From the NCBI RefSeq assembly GCF_016107625.1, contig NZ_JABASV010000001.1, forward strand, positions 496,001 through 560,000: a stretch of DNA of 64,000 nucleotides, read 5' to 3'. The DNA comes from Vreelandella alkaliphila. GTDB taxonomy: Bacteria; Pseudomonadota; Gammaproteobacteria; Pseudomonadales; Halomonadaceae. Both the position numbers and the translations under genes were made by a program. A model generated the notes under the pieces. It made no database searches, was not told the DNA's origin, and saw only the letters and a list, made by a program, of their open reading frames with translations. The first letter of the stretch is position 1, and each line of letters starts with the position of its first letter. This document shows, piece after piece, positions 28,953 through 37,483 of the stretch.

Positions 28953-29666
28953 TCAAGGCAGCATCAAATTGCCCTGTTTGCGCCACTGGTTTACCAACGC
29001 TGGAACGCCCTCTCCTGCGGTGGTATTAATCGCTAGAACGCCAGGCGGTGTTAAGGCATCCGCGTCGGGGTCGACCAGCGCACACGGGGTATCCAAGTCA
29101 ATATACGACAGCAGCGACGCCGCGGGCATTACCGCTAGGGACGTGCCTACCACCAGCAAGAAATCCGCCTGGCTAACAAGTTCACAGGCGTCTTCAAATA
29201 GCGGCACCGACTCACCGAACCACACCACGTCCGGGCGCAGCTGGCTGCCTTTGTCACAAATATCGCCCAGCGCAATGCCACCTTTCGGCAGCGGATAGCG
29301 CAGCCGCACATCCACTGTAGAGCGCGCCTTCAAAATCTCGCCATGAAGATGCAGCACATCTCGCGACCCTGCACGCTCATGCAAATCATCAATATTTTGC
29401 GTGACAACACTGACTCGAAAGCCATCTTTTTCAAGCGCCGCCAGGGCTTTATGGGCAGCATTGGGCTTGGCCTTACGAATTTGCTCTCGGCGCAGGTTAT
29501 AAAACTCCAGTACGCGCTGTGGGTCTCGGCGCCAGCCCGCGGGCGTGGCCACCTCCTCGACTGGGTGGTCTTCCCAGAGACCATCACTGGCACGGAACGT
29601 TTTAATACCGCTTTCGGCGCTAATCCCTGAACCGGTAAAAACCACTAAGTGCGGTGGTGCTGTCAT
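28953..29666 (-). CDS. Sir2-family NAD-dependent protein deacylase
   Basis: Sirtuins remove acyl groups from lysine using NAD. The 237-residue protein has TGSGISAESGIKTFR, VVTQNIDDLHERAG, the catalytic histidine in LHLHGE, and GTSLAVMPAASL. Y56 and R59 form the YxxR pair that favours succinyl or malonyl lysine. The CxxC zinc pairs of CobB are missing; only three scattered cysteines remain. It starts 33 bases after aceK with GAGGA before the ATG, so it may share the aceK transcript. Confidence 0.9.
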   Translation of the reverse strand: MTAPPHLVVFTGSGISAESGIKTFRASDGLWEDHPVEEVATPAGWRRDPQRVLEFYNLRREQIRKAKPNAAHKALAALEKDGFRVSVVTQNIDDLHERAGSRDVLHLHGEILKARSTVDVRLRYPLPKGGIALGDICDKGSQLRPDVVWFGESVPLFEDACELVSQADFLLVVGTSLAVMPAASLLSYIDLDTPCALVDPDADALTPPGVLAINTTAGEGVPALVNQWRKQGNLMLP

Positions 29667-29699
29667 GTTTTCCTCGACTAAATAACTGCTTACTGTTTC

Positions 29700-31466
29700 C
29701 TAATATACCAGCTGCCCTATGGTCCCCGCGAAGCGCTGCTTATTACGATATGGGTAAACATCAATCACCCGACCATCGACAATGGCCTGCTGTAGCTCCA
29801 ACCAGTAATCGGGATCAAATAACTCCGGATGCTGTTGCATAAAAATCGCGCGCAGCTCCGGGTTGGCAAACATAAAGGGGCCGAACTCCTCGGGGAAGAT
29901 ATCATTGGGGCCAACGTAAAAACTCTCCCCACCACCTCCTTGAAAGTCATTGCCATACGATTTAGGCATGTGCCGAAAGCGACACTCCGTGAGATAACAT
30001 ACCTCGTCATAATCGTAAAAAATCACTCGGCCATGGCGGGTAACACCAAAGTTTTTTAACAGCATATCGCCCGGGAAGATGTTCGCCGCTGCCATCTGTT
30101 TAATGGCGTTACCATAGTCTTTGAGCACCATTACGCGCTCGTCCGCACTGCACTGCTCCAGATAGATATTCAGCGGTGTCATCATTCGCTCGGTATAGCA
30201 GTGCTTGATTATTACCTTGTCATCTTTCAATGACACAGTAGACGGTGCTACTTCTAGCAAGTGCTCTAGACACTCTGGCGCAAAGTGATCCTGACGCACG
30301 ATAAAATTCGAGAACTCCTGGGTATCAGCCATACGCCCAACACGGTCATGGCGTTTCACCAGGCGGTATTTCTCGCGCACTATTGCGTGGGTGACCTCTT
30401 TTGCCGGGTCGAATTTATCTTTAATGATCTTAAACACGGTGCGAAAACTAGGCAGCACGAACACCGCCATCACCATGCCGCGCACACCAGGTGCAATGAC
30501 AAACTGATCCTCACGCTTGGCCACTTGCAGGTTTAGGGCACGGAAAAATTCGGTTTTGCCATGCTTAAAAAAGCCAATCGCGGCATACAGTTCGCCTTCA
30601 GGCTTATGGGGCATGAGCTGTTTTAAGTAGTGGACAAACTCCCCAGGCACCGGCACATCGACTTGGAAGTAGGCACGGGTAAACGAGAAAATAATCGAGA
30701 CTTCATCGGTCTCGGTTAGCACGGTATCCAAGTGCAGGCAGGGGTCGCCGCCCTGCTGCTCGCCAAACCCTTCACCATGTAGAATAGGTAACACTAGTGG
30801 CACCTGCTCACCGCCACCCAAAATGCGGCCGACTAAGTAGGCCCCTTTATTACGGTAAAAGACACTTTTCAACAGCTCTAATTGCGCGTCTTCTGACTGC
30901 AAAATAGCGGCGGGAAGCAGGGTTTCTAATAGGCCTGCAGCTAGTTCAATATCGCGCTCCAGATCAGCAAAGGCGTTATCAAACGGTGCCTCTTCAAGCG
31001 CCCAGGCAAGCGCTTGAGACCAATCACCATTGACGGAATACTGTCGACAAAGCTCAATTCCAGAATGGTGCGCAGCATCTTCTCGGGAGCTGTACACAAA
31101 CATCCAGTCATTGCGAATATGGCGGTGGTGGAAAATCGAGCAGAATAGTGAGTTAAAAAACGTCTCGGCCAACTCGTAATCCAACCGCTGGCTAATCAGC
31201 TGCGCATAGTGCTCACGCGCCTCCCGCCAGGTCTCACAGTACGTAAGCGCCTCATGATCAAAGGTACGCTGCAAACGTGTCAGCGTATCGCCCACTCTCT
31301 CTTCATAAAGGTTAATCCGCGCCGCTGAGGCTTGCTGGGCATCACGCCACGCCGCATCACGAAAACGCCGACTGGCGTCAAAGGTAATCTGCTTGAAGCG
31401 TGCTCGGTAGCCATCAAATCCATGCAGAATAGTGGCCGCTAAACGATACGCGGGAGAGTGCTTCAT
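29700..31466 (-). CDS. aceK: Isocitrate dehydrogenase kinase/phosphatase
   Basis: AceK phosphorylates and dephosphorylates isocitrate dehydrogenase, sending carbon to the glyoxylate shunt during growth on acetate. The start is ATG 31466, with AGGAG eight bases upstream; a farther GTG at 31511 is less likely. The 588 residues are close to the E. coli length (578). Recognised blocks include HIRNDWMFVYSSREDA, the ATP-site region VAPGVRGMVM, and FYDYDEVCYLTECRFR. aceA and aceB are not next to it. A 477-residue amino-acid permease lies upstream on the same strand. Confidence 0.96.
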   Translation of the reverse strand: MKHSPAYRLAATILHGFDGYRARFKQITFDASRRFRDAAWRDAQQASAARINLYEERVGDTLTRLQRTFDHEALTYCETWREAREHYAQLISQRLDYELAETFFNSLFCSIFHHRHIRNDWMFVYSSREDAAHHSGIELCRQYSVNGDWSQALAWALEEAPFDNAFADLERDIELAAGLLETLLPAAILQSEDAQLELLKSVFYRNKGAYLVGRILGGGEQVPLVLPILHGEGFGEQQGGDPCLHLDTVLTETDEVSIIFSFTRAYFQVDVPVPGEFVHYLKQLMPHKPEGELYAAIGFFKHGKTEFFRALNLQVAKREDQFVIAPGVRGMVMAVFVLPSFRTVFKIIKDKFDPAKEVTHAIVREKYRLVKRHDRVGRMADTQEFSNFIVRQDHFAPECLEHLLEVAPSTVSLKDDKVIIKHCYTERMMTPLNIYLEQCSADERVMVLKDYGNAIKQMAAANIFPGDMLLKNFGVTRHGRVIFYDYDEVCYLTECRFRHMPKSYGNDFQGGGGESFYVGPNDIFPEEFGPFMFANPELRAIFMQQHPELFDPDYWLELQQAIVDGRVIDVYPYRNKQRFAGTIGQLVY

Positions 31467-31512
31467 GGCGGTGCTCCTGACTATTTCCCCCAGCTTCGCG
31501 TAACGGAGCACT

Positions 31513-31547
31513 ACATGCGAGAAGACCTTGGTGGGTAATTCGCATGT
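31513..31547. promoter_or_regulatory. Inverted repeat upstream of aceK
   Basis: ACATGCGA (31513-31520) and TCGCATGT (31540-31547) are perfect eight-base arms 19 bases apart, in the aceK leader. This is a candidate operator; I do not recognise the regulator. Confidence 0.35.
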
Positions 31548-31581
31548 TTAAGAACGCAGCTGTCTATTTTAGCACTCATCA

Positions 31582-31615
31582 TAAAAAGCCTCTGGGCCGT
31601 TGGGCACAGAGGCTT
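31582..31615 (-). terminator. Terminator after the ethanolamine permease gene
   Basis: On the minus strand AAGCCTCTG and CAGAGGCTT form a nine-base stem that runs into TTTTTAT. It lies about 40 bases after the permease stop and ends the eut transcript. Confidence 0.85.
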
Positions 31616-31652
31616 AAACTGCCTAATCAGGTTAGGCGATTGGGATCAAACA

Positions 31653-33086
31653 TTACAGCTTGGCAGCGGCTGGCACCGGCTCGTCAATGTCTAGCTCTTC
31701 TGGGGCAGCAGTCACTAGCGCAAACTCCTCTTCAGCGGTTTTCGCCACCAGCTTATTCTTGCTGTAAAGGAAGTAGTACGCCGCACCAGCAATGAATAGA
31801 ACAATGGTGTAATTAAACGCGCGGGGGTCAAAAGCATAGACACCGGTAAGCGCGACGAGGGACAAAACTAACGCAACGCCAGAGGTCACCACACCACCGG
31901 GTGTTTTATAAGGGCGCGGCAAGTCAGGCTGTTTCACTCGTAATAGAATGTGGCTGAGCGCCATCAATGCATAAGAGAGCGTCGCGCCGACAACGGCCAT
32001 CCCTAGAATCAGATCACCCTCGCCGCTAAGCGAGACCAAAAAGCCAAATACACCAGGCACAATCAGCGCCAGATAAGGCACTTTACGCTCGCTGGTCAGT
32101 GACAGCGGTTTTGGTAAGTAGCCCGCACGAGAAAGCGCAAACACCAAACGGCTGTAGCCATAGATAATCGAGAAAAATGACGCCACCAACCCCGCAAGGC
32201 CCAACACATTAACCAGCGTGGCAAGCGTTGGGTTGCCCGCAACGTTAAGCGCATCGACCAGCGGCACACCACTTTGACCAATCATTTCAGCACCCGCTGC
32301 GCCTGCCAGTAACACCACGACTAATAAGGCGGTAAATAGCAGGAACAGCATCGCAGCAATAATCCCTTTAGGCATATCCCGCGCGGGATCTTTGGCTTCC
32401 TCTGCCGCTAGCGGCACGCCTTCAACCGCCAAAAACAGCCACATCCCAAACGGCAGCGCTGCCCAAATACCGTACCAACCATAGGGCATAAAGGTGCTCG
32501 CACCGGCTGCATCGGTGGGCGCAATATCAAACAGATTCGCTGAATCGAAATTGCCAATCAGCGCCACTGCCGTTGCCAAAATCGCAAACACCGCTAGGCC
32601 GCTAATCACCATCATCACTTTTAGCGCTTCACCTACGCCGGCTAAGTGAATGCCGATAAACACTGCGTAAAACAGCAGGTAAACCAACGGCCCATTAATG
32701 CCCAGCAGCGATTCGACTGCCGAGCCAATGAAAATCACGATCGCAGCAGGCGCAAGCGCGTACTCAATCAACACCGCAAGCCCGGTTAAATAGCCACCGG
32801 CTGGCCCCATCGCTTGGCGGGCAAAGCTATAGCCTCCCCCCGCGGCTGGAATCGCTGCGGACATTTCCGCCAATGCTAATACGAGTGCCAGGTACATCAT
32901 CGCCATTAAGCAGGCGGCAATGGCAAAACCACCCCAACCCGCTTCAGCAATACCGAAGTTCCAGCCGGCAAAATCACCGGAAATAACATAAGAAACCCCA
33001 AGCCCTGCTAGTAATAGCCAGCCCGCGGTACCTTTGCGCAGCTGGCGCTTGGCCAAATACGCTTGATCGACAGAAGGTTGTGTCAT
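31653..33086 (-). CDS. eat: Ethanolamine permease (APC family)
   Basis: A 477-residue amino acid-polyamine-organocation transporter with about 12 membrane helices. The start is ATG 33086, with AAGGG seven bases upstream; the ATG at 33092 is too close to it. The N-terminal GDFAGWNFGIAEAGWGGF and AEMSAAIPAAGGGYSFAR are typical of ethanolamine permeases. Its place after eutBC with an EutR-type regulator nearby supports ethanolamine as substrate. A 214-base gap with tandem repeats separates it from eutC. Confidence 0.88.
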   Translation of the reverse strand: MTQPSVDQAYLAKRQLRKGTAGWLLLAGLGVSYVISGDFAGWNFGIAEAGWGGFAIAACLMAMMYLALVLALAEMSAAIPAAGGGYSFARQAMGPAGGYLTGLAVLIEYALAPAAIVIFIGSAVESLLGINGPLVYLLFYAVFIGIHLAGVGEALKVMMVISGLAVFAILATAVALIGNFDSANLFDIAPTDAAGASTFMPYGWYGIWAALPFGMWLFLAVEGVPLAAEEAKDPARDMPKGIIAAMLFLLFTALLVVVLLAGAAGAEMIGQSGVPLVDALNVAGNPTLATLVNVLGLAGLVASFFSIIYGYSRLVFALSRAGYLPKPLSLTSERKVPYLALIVPGVFGFLVSLSGEGDLILGMAVVGATLSYALMALSHILLRVKQPDLPRPYKTPGGVVTSGVALVLSLVALTGVYAFDPRAFNYTIVLFIAGAAYYFLYSKNKLVAKTAEEEFALVTAAPEELDIDEPVPAAAKL

Positions 33087-33157
33087 TGTCATGCCCTTTT
33101 CAGTGTGGAACGCAATCGTTGTCAGCGGCGTGCTGAGTCGGGGTGTTGGTTCCATAT

Positions 33158-33181
33158 TGTTGTTAGGAGTGTTGTTAGGAG
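33158..33181 (-). repeat. Tandem repeat, 12 bp x 2, upstream of the permease
   Basis: TGTTGTTAGGAG occurs twice in direct succession without change, in the gap between eutC and the permease gene. Confidence 0.75.
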
Positions 33182-33215
33182 CGTTTCTATAAGTGTTTGT
33201 TATTTATGTATTGTT

Positions 33216-33252
33216 ATTACTCTTTTTAATTACTATTTTAATTACTCTGTTA
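33216..33252 (-). repeat. AT-rich tandem repeat, 12-13 bp x 3, eutC-permease gap
   Basis: ATTACTCTTTTTA, ATTACTATTTTA and ATTACTCTGTTA follow one another directly. This is a second, unrelated repeat cluster within the same 214-base gap. Confidence 0.6.
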
Positions 33253-33300
33253 TCTATATGGCGCTGCTTATACATAACGCTTCGCTTCCTGTGCCGCTTA

Positions 33301-34143
33301 TTAATCGGCCACCAGGAAGTTTTGAGTTGTCCCCCCTGTTGCACCGTCTAATACGCTGTCCTCGCTACGATCTTTCAGTTGCACGCCAGACAGTTTCCGC
33401 TGACGGGCTTCGGTTAATAGCAACAACAACCGCCGTGCGGCCTCTTCCGGTTTGAGCCCTGCTGGGCGCACGTTTGAAATGCAGTTGCGGCGGTCATCCT
33501 TTAGACCTACTTCTGGTTCCCAGGTCATATACAGCCCGAGGCTATCTGGAGAGCTTAAGCCTGGGCGCTCACCAATCATCACCAGCACGGCATCGGCATT
33601 AAGCAGCGCGCCAACCTCATCACCAATCGCCACGCGGCCCTGCTCTACGATGGTTAATGGCGCGAGCTGCCACTCCCGCTGATCACTCTCTAAGGCGCGA
33701 TACAGCGCAGTAAGAAACGGCGCACTGTTCTGCTGTACTGCCAGTGCGGAAAGCCCATCGACAATCACCACCGCTAAATCGAAGCGCTGGCCACTTTGCG
33801 CCGCTTGTTGCAGTTGCTCTCGCGAAGCGTCGTCAAGACGACGGCCATAATCCGGACGCTGCAGGTACATGGCGCGGTCTACTGCGTGGCTATGCACATG
33901 AATAGGTGTCTGGTGCAAGCTCAGCGCTGTCGTTAACTCATCGGCCAGCGCGTGACACTCAAGAGGGCAGTGAACGGCATCCTGGGCTTGGGCATGAGCC
34001 AGTTGAAACGCCAATAGCTGATGCGTGGGCAGACTAATGCCCGCTCGTCCCAGCCCAATGCGAGCATCGGTAAATGCCCTCAGCCGCTCCCATGGGTTAG
34101 CGATCACAATCGGTGGGGCTTTTTTCGATTCATTATCAGACAT
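33301..34143 (-). CDS. eutC: Ethanolamine ammonia-lyase small subunit
   Basis: EutC with EutB forms the adenosylcobalamin enzyme that splits ethanolamine into acetaldehyde and ammonia. The start is ATG 34143, behind GGAGG, inside the last codons of eutB. It has 280 residues. Family blocks are RIGLGRAGISLPTHQLLAFQLAHA, YLQRPDYGRRL, IVDGLSALAVQ, IGERPGLSSPDSLG and NCISNVRPAGL. No microcompartment shell gene is near. Confidence 0.96.
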   Translation of the reverse strand: MSDNESKKAPPIVIANPWERLRAFTDARIGLGRAGISLPTHQLLAFQLAHAQAQDAVHCPLECHALADELTTALSLHQTPIHVHSHAVDRAMYLQRPDYGRRLDDASREQLQQAAQSGQRFDLAVVIVDGLSALAVQQNSAPFLTALYRALESDQREWQLAPLTIVEQGRVAIGDEVGALLNADAVLVMIGERPGLSSPDSLGLYMTWEPEVGLKDDRRNCISNVRPAGLKPEEAARRLLLLLTEARQRKLSGVQLKDRSEDSVLDGATGGTTQNFLVAD

Positions 34144-35551
34144 CGCGAGCAGCCTCCGTTGGCAGGTGGCGCAGGCTATTAGCGAAAGCGGCAGGTAGTT
34201 GATCATTTAACCGATAGGAGGAAACATCTTGGAAGATTTGCATCTTCGCCAGCCACTGCTCGAACTCCGGGGCGGCCTTCAACCCAAGTACGCGCCGTGC
34301 GTAAAGGGCATCGTGAAAGGACGTGGTTTGATAGTTGAGCATGATGTCGTCAGAGCCTGGGATGCCCATCACAAAGCTACAGCCCGCCACGCCTAATAGC
34401 GTCAGCAGGTTGTCCATATCATTTTGATCGGCTTCAGCGTGATTGGTGTAGCAAACATCACAGCCCATGGGCACGCCTAGCAACTTGCCGCAAAAGTGGT
34501 CTTCCAGCCCCGCTCGGGTGATCTCTTTGCCATCGTACAAATACTCAGGGCCGATAAATCCCACCACCGTATTCACCAGCAGCGGATTAAACTTGCGCGC
34601 CACCGCATAGGCGCGGGCTTCACAGGTTTGCTGGTCCAAACCATGATGAGCATCAGCGGAAAGCGAGCTGCCTTGCCCAGTTTCGAAATACATCACGTTG
34701 CGCCCAACCGTACCGCGATTCAGCGTTTGAGCAGCCGCCTCAGCCTCTGCCAACGTACTTAAATCAAAGCCAAAGCTGCGGTTGGTGGCTTCGGTACCGC
34801 CAATGGATTGAAAAACCAGATCTACAGGCGCGCCCTGCTCGATCGCTTCGAGCGTGTTGGTCACATGAGTGAGCACGCAGGATTGGGTGGGTATTTCGTA
34901 TTTCTGAATGACATCGTCCATCAGGCGCATTAGCTTGATGCTTTGGGCGACATTATCAGTAGCAGGATTGATTCCAATGACCGCGTCGCCACTGCCATAC
35001 AGCAAGCCATCCAGAATACTGGCGGCAATCCCGGTCACGTCATCGGTAGGATGGTTGGGCTGCAAACGCGTAGATAACCGCCCCGGCAAACCAATAGTAT
35101 TGCGAAATGCGGTCGTCACATGGCACTTCTTGGCGACTAGCATCAAATCTTGGTTGCGCATCAACTTGCTAACAGCGGCGGCCATTTCAGGAGTAATGCC
35201 AGGGCGAGCCGCGGCTAATACATCGCTGGTGGCATAGTCGGATAGTAGCCAGTTACGAAAGTCACCCACGGTTAAATGCTTCAGCGACGCAAACGCAGCA
35301 GCATCGTGCTCATCGATGATTAAACGAGTAATTTCGTCTTGCTCATAGGGGACCAGCACATCATTCAAAAACGTGGTAAGCGGGAGCTCTGCCAGCACCA
35401 TTTGCGCCACTACCCGCTCTTCTGCTGATTCTGCAATGACACCTGCCAAGCGGTCGCCAGAGCGTGGCGGCGTGGCCTTGGCCATTAATTCCGCCAAGCC
35501 ATTAAAGCGATAGCGGCGGCTTCCAACAGTTGTGTGATAGGTCTGCGCCAT
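34136..35551 (-). CDS. eutB: Ethanolamine ammonia-lyase large subunit
   Basis: EutB is the catalytic TIM-barrel subunit. It has 471 residues against about 453 in E. coli. Recognised blocks include GDAVIGINPATDNV, the substrate-site FQSIGGTEATNRSFG, YFETGQGSSLSADAHHGLDQQT, GFIGPEYLYDG and DVCYTNHAEADQNDM. AAGGAAGG lies before the ATG. Its leader contains four copies of a 15-bp tandem repeat. The eutR-type activator gene is divergent, so this gap should hold the control region. Confidence 0.97.
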   Translation of the reverse strand: MAQTYHTTVGSRRYRFNGLAELMAKATPPRSGDRLAGVIAESAEERVVAQMVLAELPLTTFLNDVLVPYEQDEITRLIIDEHDAAAFASLKHLTVGDFRNWLLSDYATSDVLAAARPGITPEMAAAVSKLMRNQDLMLVAKKCHVTTAFRNTIGLPGRLSTRLQPNHPTDDVTGIAASILDGLLYGSGDAVIGINPATDNVAQSIKLMRLMDDVIQKYEIPTQSCVLTHVTNTLEAIEQGAPVDLVFQSIGGTEATNRSFGFDLSTLAEAEAAAQTLNRGTVGRNVMYFETGQGSSLSADAHHGLDQQTCEARAYAVARKFNPLLVNTVVGFIGPEYLYDGKEITRAGLEDHFCGKLLGVPMGCDVCYTNHAEADQNDMDNLLTLLGVAGCSFVMGIPGSDDIMLNYQTTSFHDALYARRVLGLKAAPEFEQWLAKMQIFQDVSSYRLNDQLPAAFANSLRHLPTEAARDV

Positions 35552-35584
35552 GGGACCTTCCTTTTTTATATTTAAAAGCGACGA

Positions 35585-35644
35585 TTTCTATAGCTAAGGT
35601 TTCTATAACTAAGGTTTCTAAAACTACGGTTTCTAAAACAATGG
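35585..35644 (-). repeat. Tandem repeat, 15 bp x 4, upstream of eutB
   Basis: On the plus strand the units are TTTCTATAGCTAAGG, TTTCTATAACTAAGG, TTTCTAAAACTACGG and TTTCTAAAACAATGG, in exact register. Changes accumulate stepwise from one end to the other, as expected for stepwise duplication. It lies in the eutB-eutR control gap. Confidence 0.85.
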
Positions 35645-35781
35645 CGCCGAATGCGCGTTGAGGAACAGAATTTACTTGTTTCCACAATAGCGCTATCACT
35701 TAATGGGGAGTATCGAGTTTTGGCAAACCTGTCATACTTATAAAAACATTATTAAATACAATAAATTAGAGGCAAGCATGC

Positions 35782-35806
35782 AACGTGATGGCGCTTTAAT
35801 CACGTT
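35782..35806 (+). promoter_or_regulatory. Inverted repeat in the eutR leader
   Basis: AACGTGAT (35782-35789) and ATCACGTT (35799-35806) are perfect eight-base arms with a nine-base spacer, ending just before the eutR ribosome-binding site (CAGGAG). A TACAAT -10-like hexamer lies upstream at 35757-35762. It could be an operator or a leader hairpin. Confidence 0.4.
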
Positions 35807-35820
35807 CACAGGAGTTTTTC

Positions 35821-36765
35821 ATGACGCTGACAAGCCAAGACATTGCACCAAAAAAATGCATTCAAGAGGCGTTTGATGCCGACGAACATGCCCAAAATCT
35901 GACCCGCTGGCAGCAGCAATACGACCAACTAAGTCCTGGCCGCTTTTATGGGCGACTAGATGAAATTGAGTTACCCGCCATGCAGGTGTTTAAAGAACAT
36001 ACCGGGCAAGCGCTGCGACAAGACTGCCGAGTGTGGGCTGACTCTCTCTGGCTGGGCATCCCCACTCAGGCACCAGGGTCACGAATTAATGGGCAGGCGC
36101 TGGAAGAACATGAGGTGATGTGTCACCCCGGCGGTCGTGATTTTGAGCTGGTAACCCCCGAGGCGTTTGATATCTATGGACTAGTGATACGTATGCCGTT
36201 ATTACAGGCTGCCGCCCAGCGACAGGGGGTGATACTTGATCATGAGTGGCAAGATTCACCCCGCCGCCGGGTAGCGCCTGAAACTCTGCATGCGGTGTCT
36301 TTTTTACTTGAACGCTTACTCTCAAATCAACAAGGCCCCATCGCTGAAAACGTTCATCAAGATATTTTGCTAACAGGCCTAATGGAAGTATTAAAAGCCA
36401 ACCAAACAAGCCATGAATTGCCTCCCAGCTATCCTCATCGAAAAGCAGTGGTTGACCGGGTGAAGCGCTATGTTGATGAGCACCTGGAAGGTCCAGTCAC
36501 CATGGAAACGTTATGCGAGCTAACTCATGTCAGTAGGCGTACGCTGCAATACAGTTTTACGTCTATCCTTGGTATTAGTCCGCTGCAATTTTTACGTTTA
36601 ACGCGGCTGAATAGAGTGCGTCGTGCTCTGCGCAGCGCAGAGCCCCACCAAACAGTGACTGAAATTGCCACCTACTGGGGCTTTTGGCATTTGGGGCAAT
36701 TTGCTCATGACTATAAGCAACAGTTTGGCGAAAGCCCTTCGCAGACGTTAAACGCGATTCACTGA
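35821..36765 (+). CDS. eutR: EutR-type AraC-family transcriptional activator
   Basis: EutR activates eut genes when ethanolamine and adenosylcobalamin are present. The 314-residue protein matches E. coli EutR in both parts. The sensor half has WQQQYDQLSPGRFYG, VFKEHTGQALRQ and HPGGRDFELVTP. The C-terminal AraC DNA-binding half (about residues 215-310) has LCELTHVSRRTLQYSFTSILG, then YWGFWHLGQFAHDYKQQFGESPS. It is divergent from eutB, the natural target. Confidence 0.93.
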   Translation: MTLTSQDIAPKKCIQEAFDADEHAQNLTRWQQQYDQLSPGRFYGRLDEIELPAMQVFKEHTGQALRQDCRVWADSLWLGIPTQAPGSRINGQALEEHEVMCHPGGRDFELVTPEAFDIYGLVIRMPLLQAAAQRQGVILDHEWQDSPRRRVAPETLHAVSFLLERLLSNQQGPIAENVHQDILLTGLMEVLKANQTSHELPPSYPHRKAVVDRVKRYVDEHLEGPVTMETLCELTHVSRRTLQYSFTSILGISPLQFLRLTRLNRVRRALRSAEPHQTVTEIATYWGFWHLGQFAHDYKQQFGESPSQTLNAIH

Positions 36766-36783
36766 GCGTGCGCGGCATCCCTT

Positions 36784-36840
36784 TCGAGGTAAAGATCTTA
36801 TGTCGAGGCAACGATCCTATATCGAGGTAGAGACCCTATG
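36784..36840 (+). repeat. Tandem repeat, 19 bp x 3, carrying a ribosome-binding site and start codon
   Basis: Units are TCGAGGTAAAGATCTTATG, TCGAGGCAACGATCCTATA and TCGAGGTAGAGACCCTATG, in exact 19-base register. Each holds a GAGG followed by an ATG or ATA at the end. The third ATG is the start of the methyltransferase gene. The first ATG opens a 14-codon frame that runs across the real start. Confidence 0.85.
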
Positions 36841-37452
36841 GTAAATACCACCGCCTGGAATCGCTTGCGCTATAGCATTTACGCACCAATCTATGATCTG
36901 GTGGCAACTAAAGCGTTTCGTAAACCCCGAAGGAATGCACTTAACCAAGTTGACTGGGAACCCGGCATGCGAGTGCTGCTGGTGGGTGCAGGCACCGGCT
37001 TAGACCTGCCTTATTTACCGCGTGAATTAGAAATCCATTTAACCGACCTAACCCCCGCGATGGTGACGCGAGCCCGTGAGCGAGCGGAACATGCGCAACG
37101 TGACGTGGTATGTCGTGTAATGGATGCCGCTGCACTGGACTACCCAGATGAGCATTTTGACGTCGTTGTGATGCATCTTATTTTGGCGGTGATGCCCAAT
37201 CCTGAACAAGGACTAGCCGAAGCGCACCGGGTACTGAAAAACGACGGGCAGCTCTGTGTTATGGATAAATTTCAACCCGACACCCACATTGCTGGTCCAA
37301 GTCGGCGAGCACTGAACGTCATTACTTCATTGATCGCGACCGACATCACCCGCCAGGCGACACCACTGCTTCAACAAGCAGGCTTCAACATCCGCCGCGA
37401 CGAACCCGTATTGATGAATGGCCTTTTTCGCGCACTTCTAGCAATAAAGTAA
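36838..37452 (+). CDS. Class I SAM-dependent methyltransferase, PmtA-like
   Basis: The 204-residue protein has the class I SAM fold: LLVGAGTGLDLPYL (motif I), LTDLTPAMVTRARERA, and VVMHLILAVMPNPEQGLAEAHRVLKNDGQL. The N-terminal YAPIYDLVATKAFRKPRR pattern and short length resemble Rhodobacter-type phosphatidylethanolamine N-methyltransferases, but quinone or other small-molecule methyltransferases are alternatives. It lies 72 bases after eutR. Its start codon and ribosome-binding site form the third copy of a 19-bp repeat. Confidence 0.7.
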   Translation: MVNTTAWNRLRYSIYAPIYDLVATKAFRKPRRNALNQVDWEPGMRVLLVGAGTGLDLPYLPRELEIHLTDLTPAMVTRARERAEHAQRDVVCRVMDAAALDYPDEHFDVVVMHLILAVMPNPEQGLAEAHRVLKNDGQLCVMDKFQPDTHIAGPSRRALNVITSLIATDITRQATPLLQQAGFNIRRDEPVLMNGLFRALLAIK

Positions 37453-37483
37453 ACTGTCCTCACAACTGCACATCCCCTAAAAA

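Noticed and set aside
35502-35699. A minus-strand frame with a repeating five-residue VLET-like pattern before eutB
   Set aside because: The 15-bp tandem repeat is a multiple of three, so any open frame through it repeats every five residues. It overlaps eutB in another frame and has no family match.
35720-35736. TGGCA-like sequence before eutR considered as a sigma-54 promoter
   Set aside because: The -12 GC element at the required spacing is missing, and EutR-type activators are not sigma-54 dependent.
31653-35820. Search for a cobalamin riboswitch in the eut locus
   Set aside because: I saw no B12-box-like conserved core in the leaders of eutB, eutR or the permease gene.
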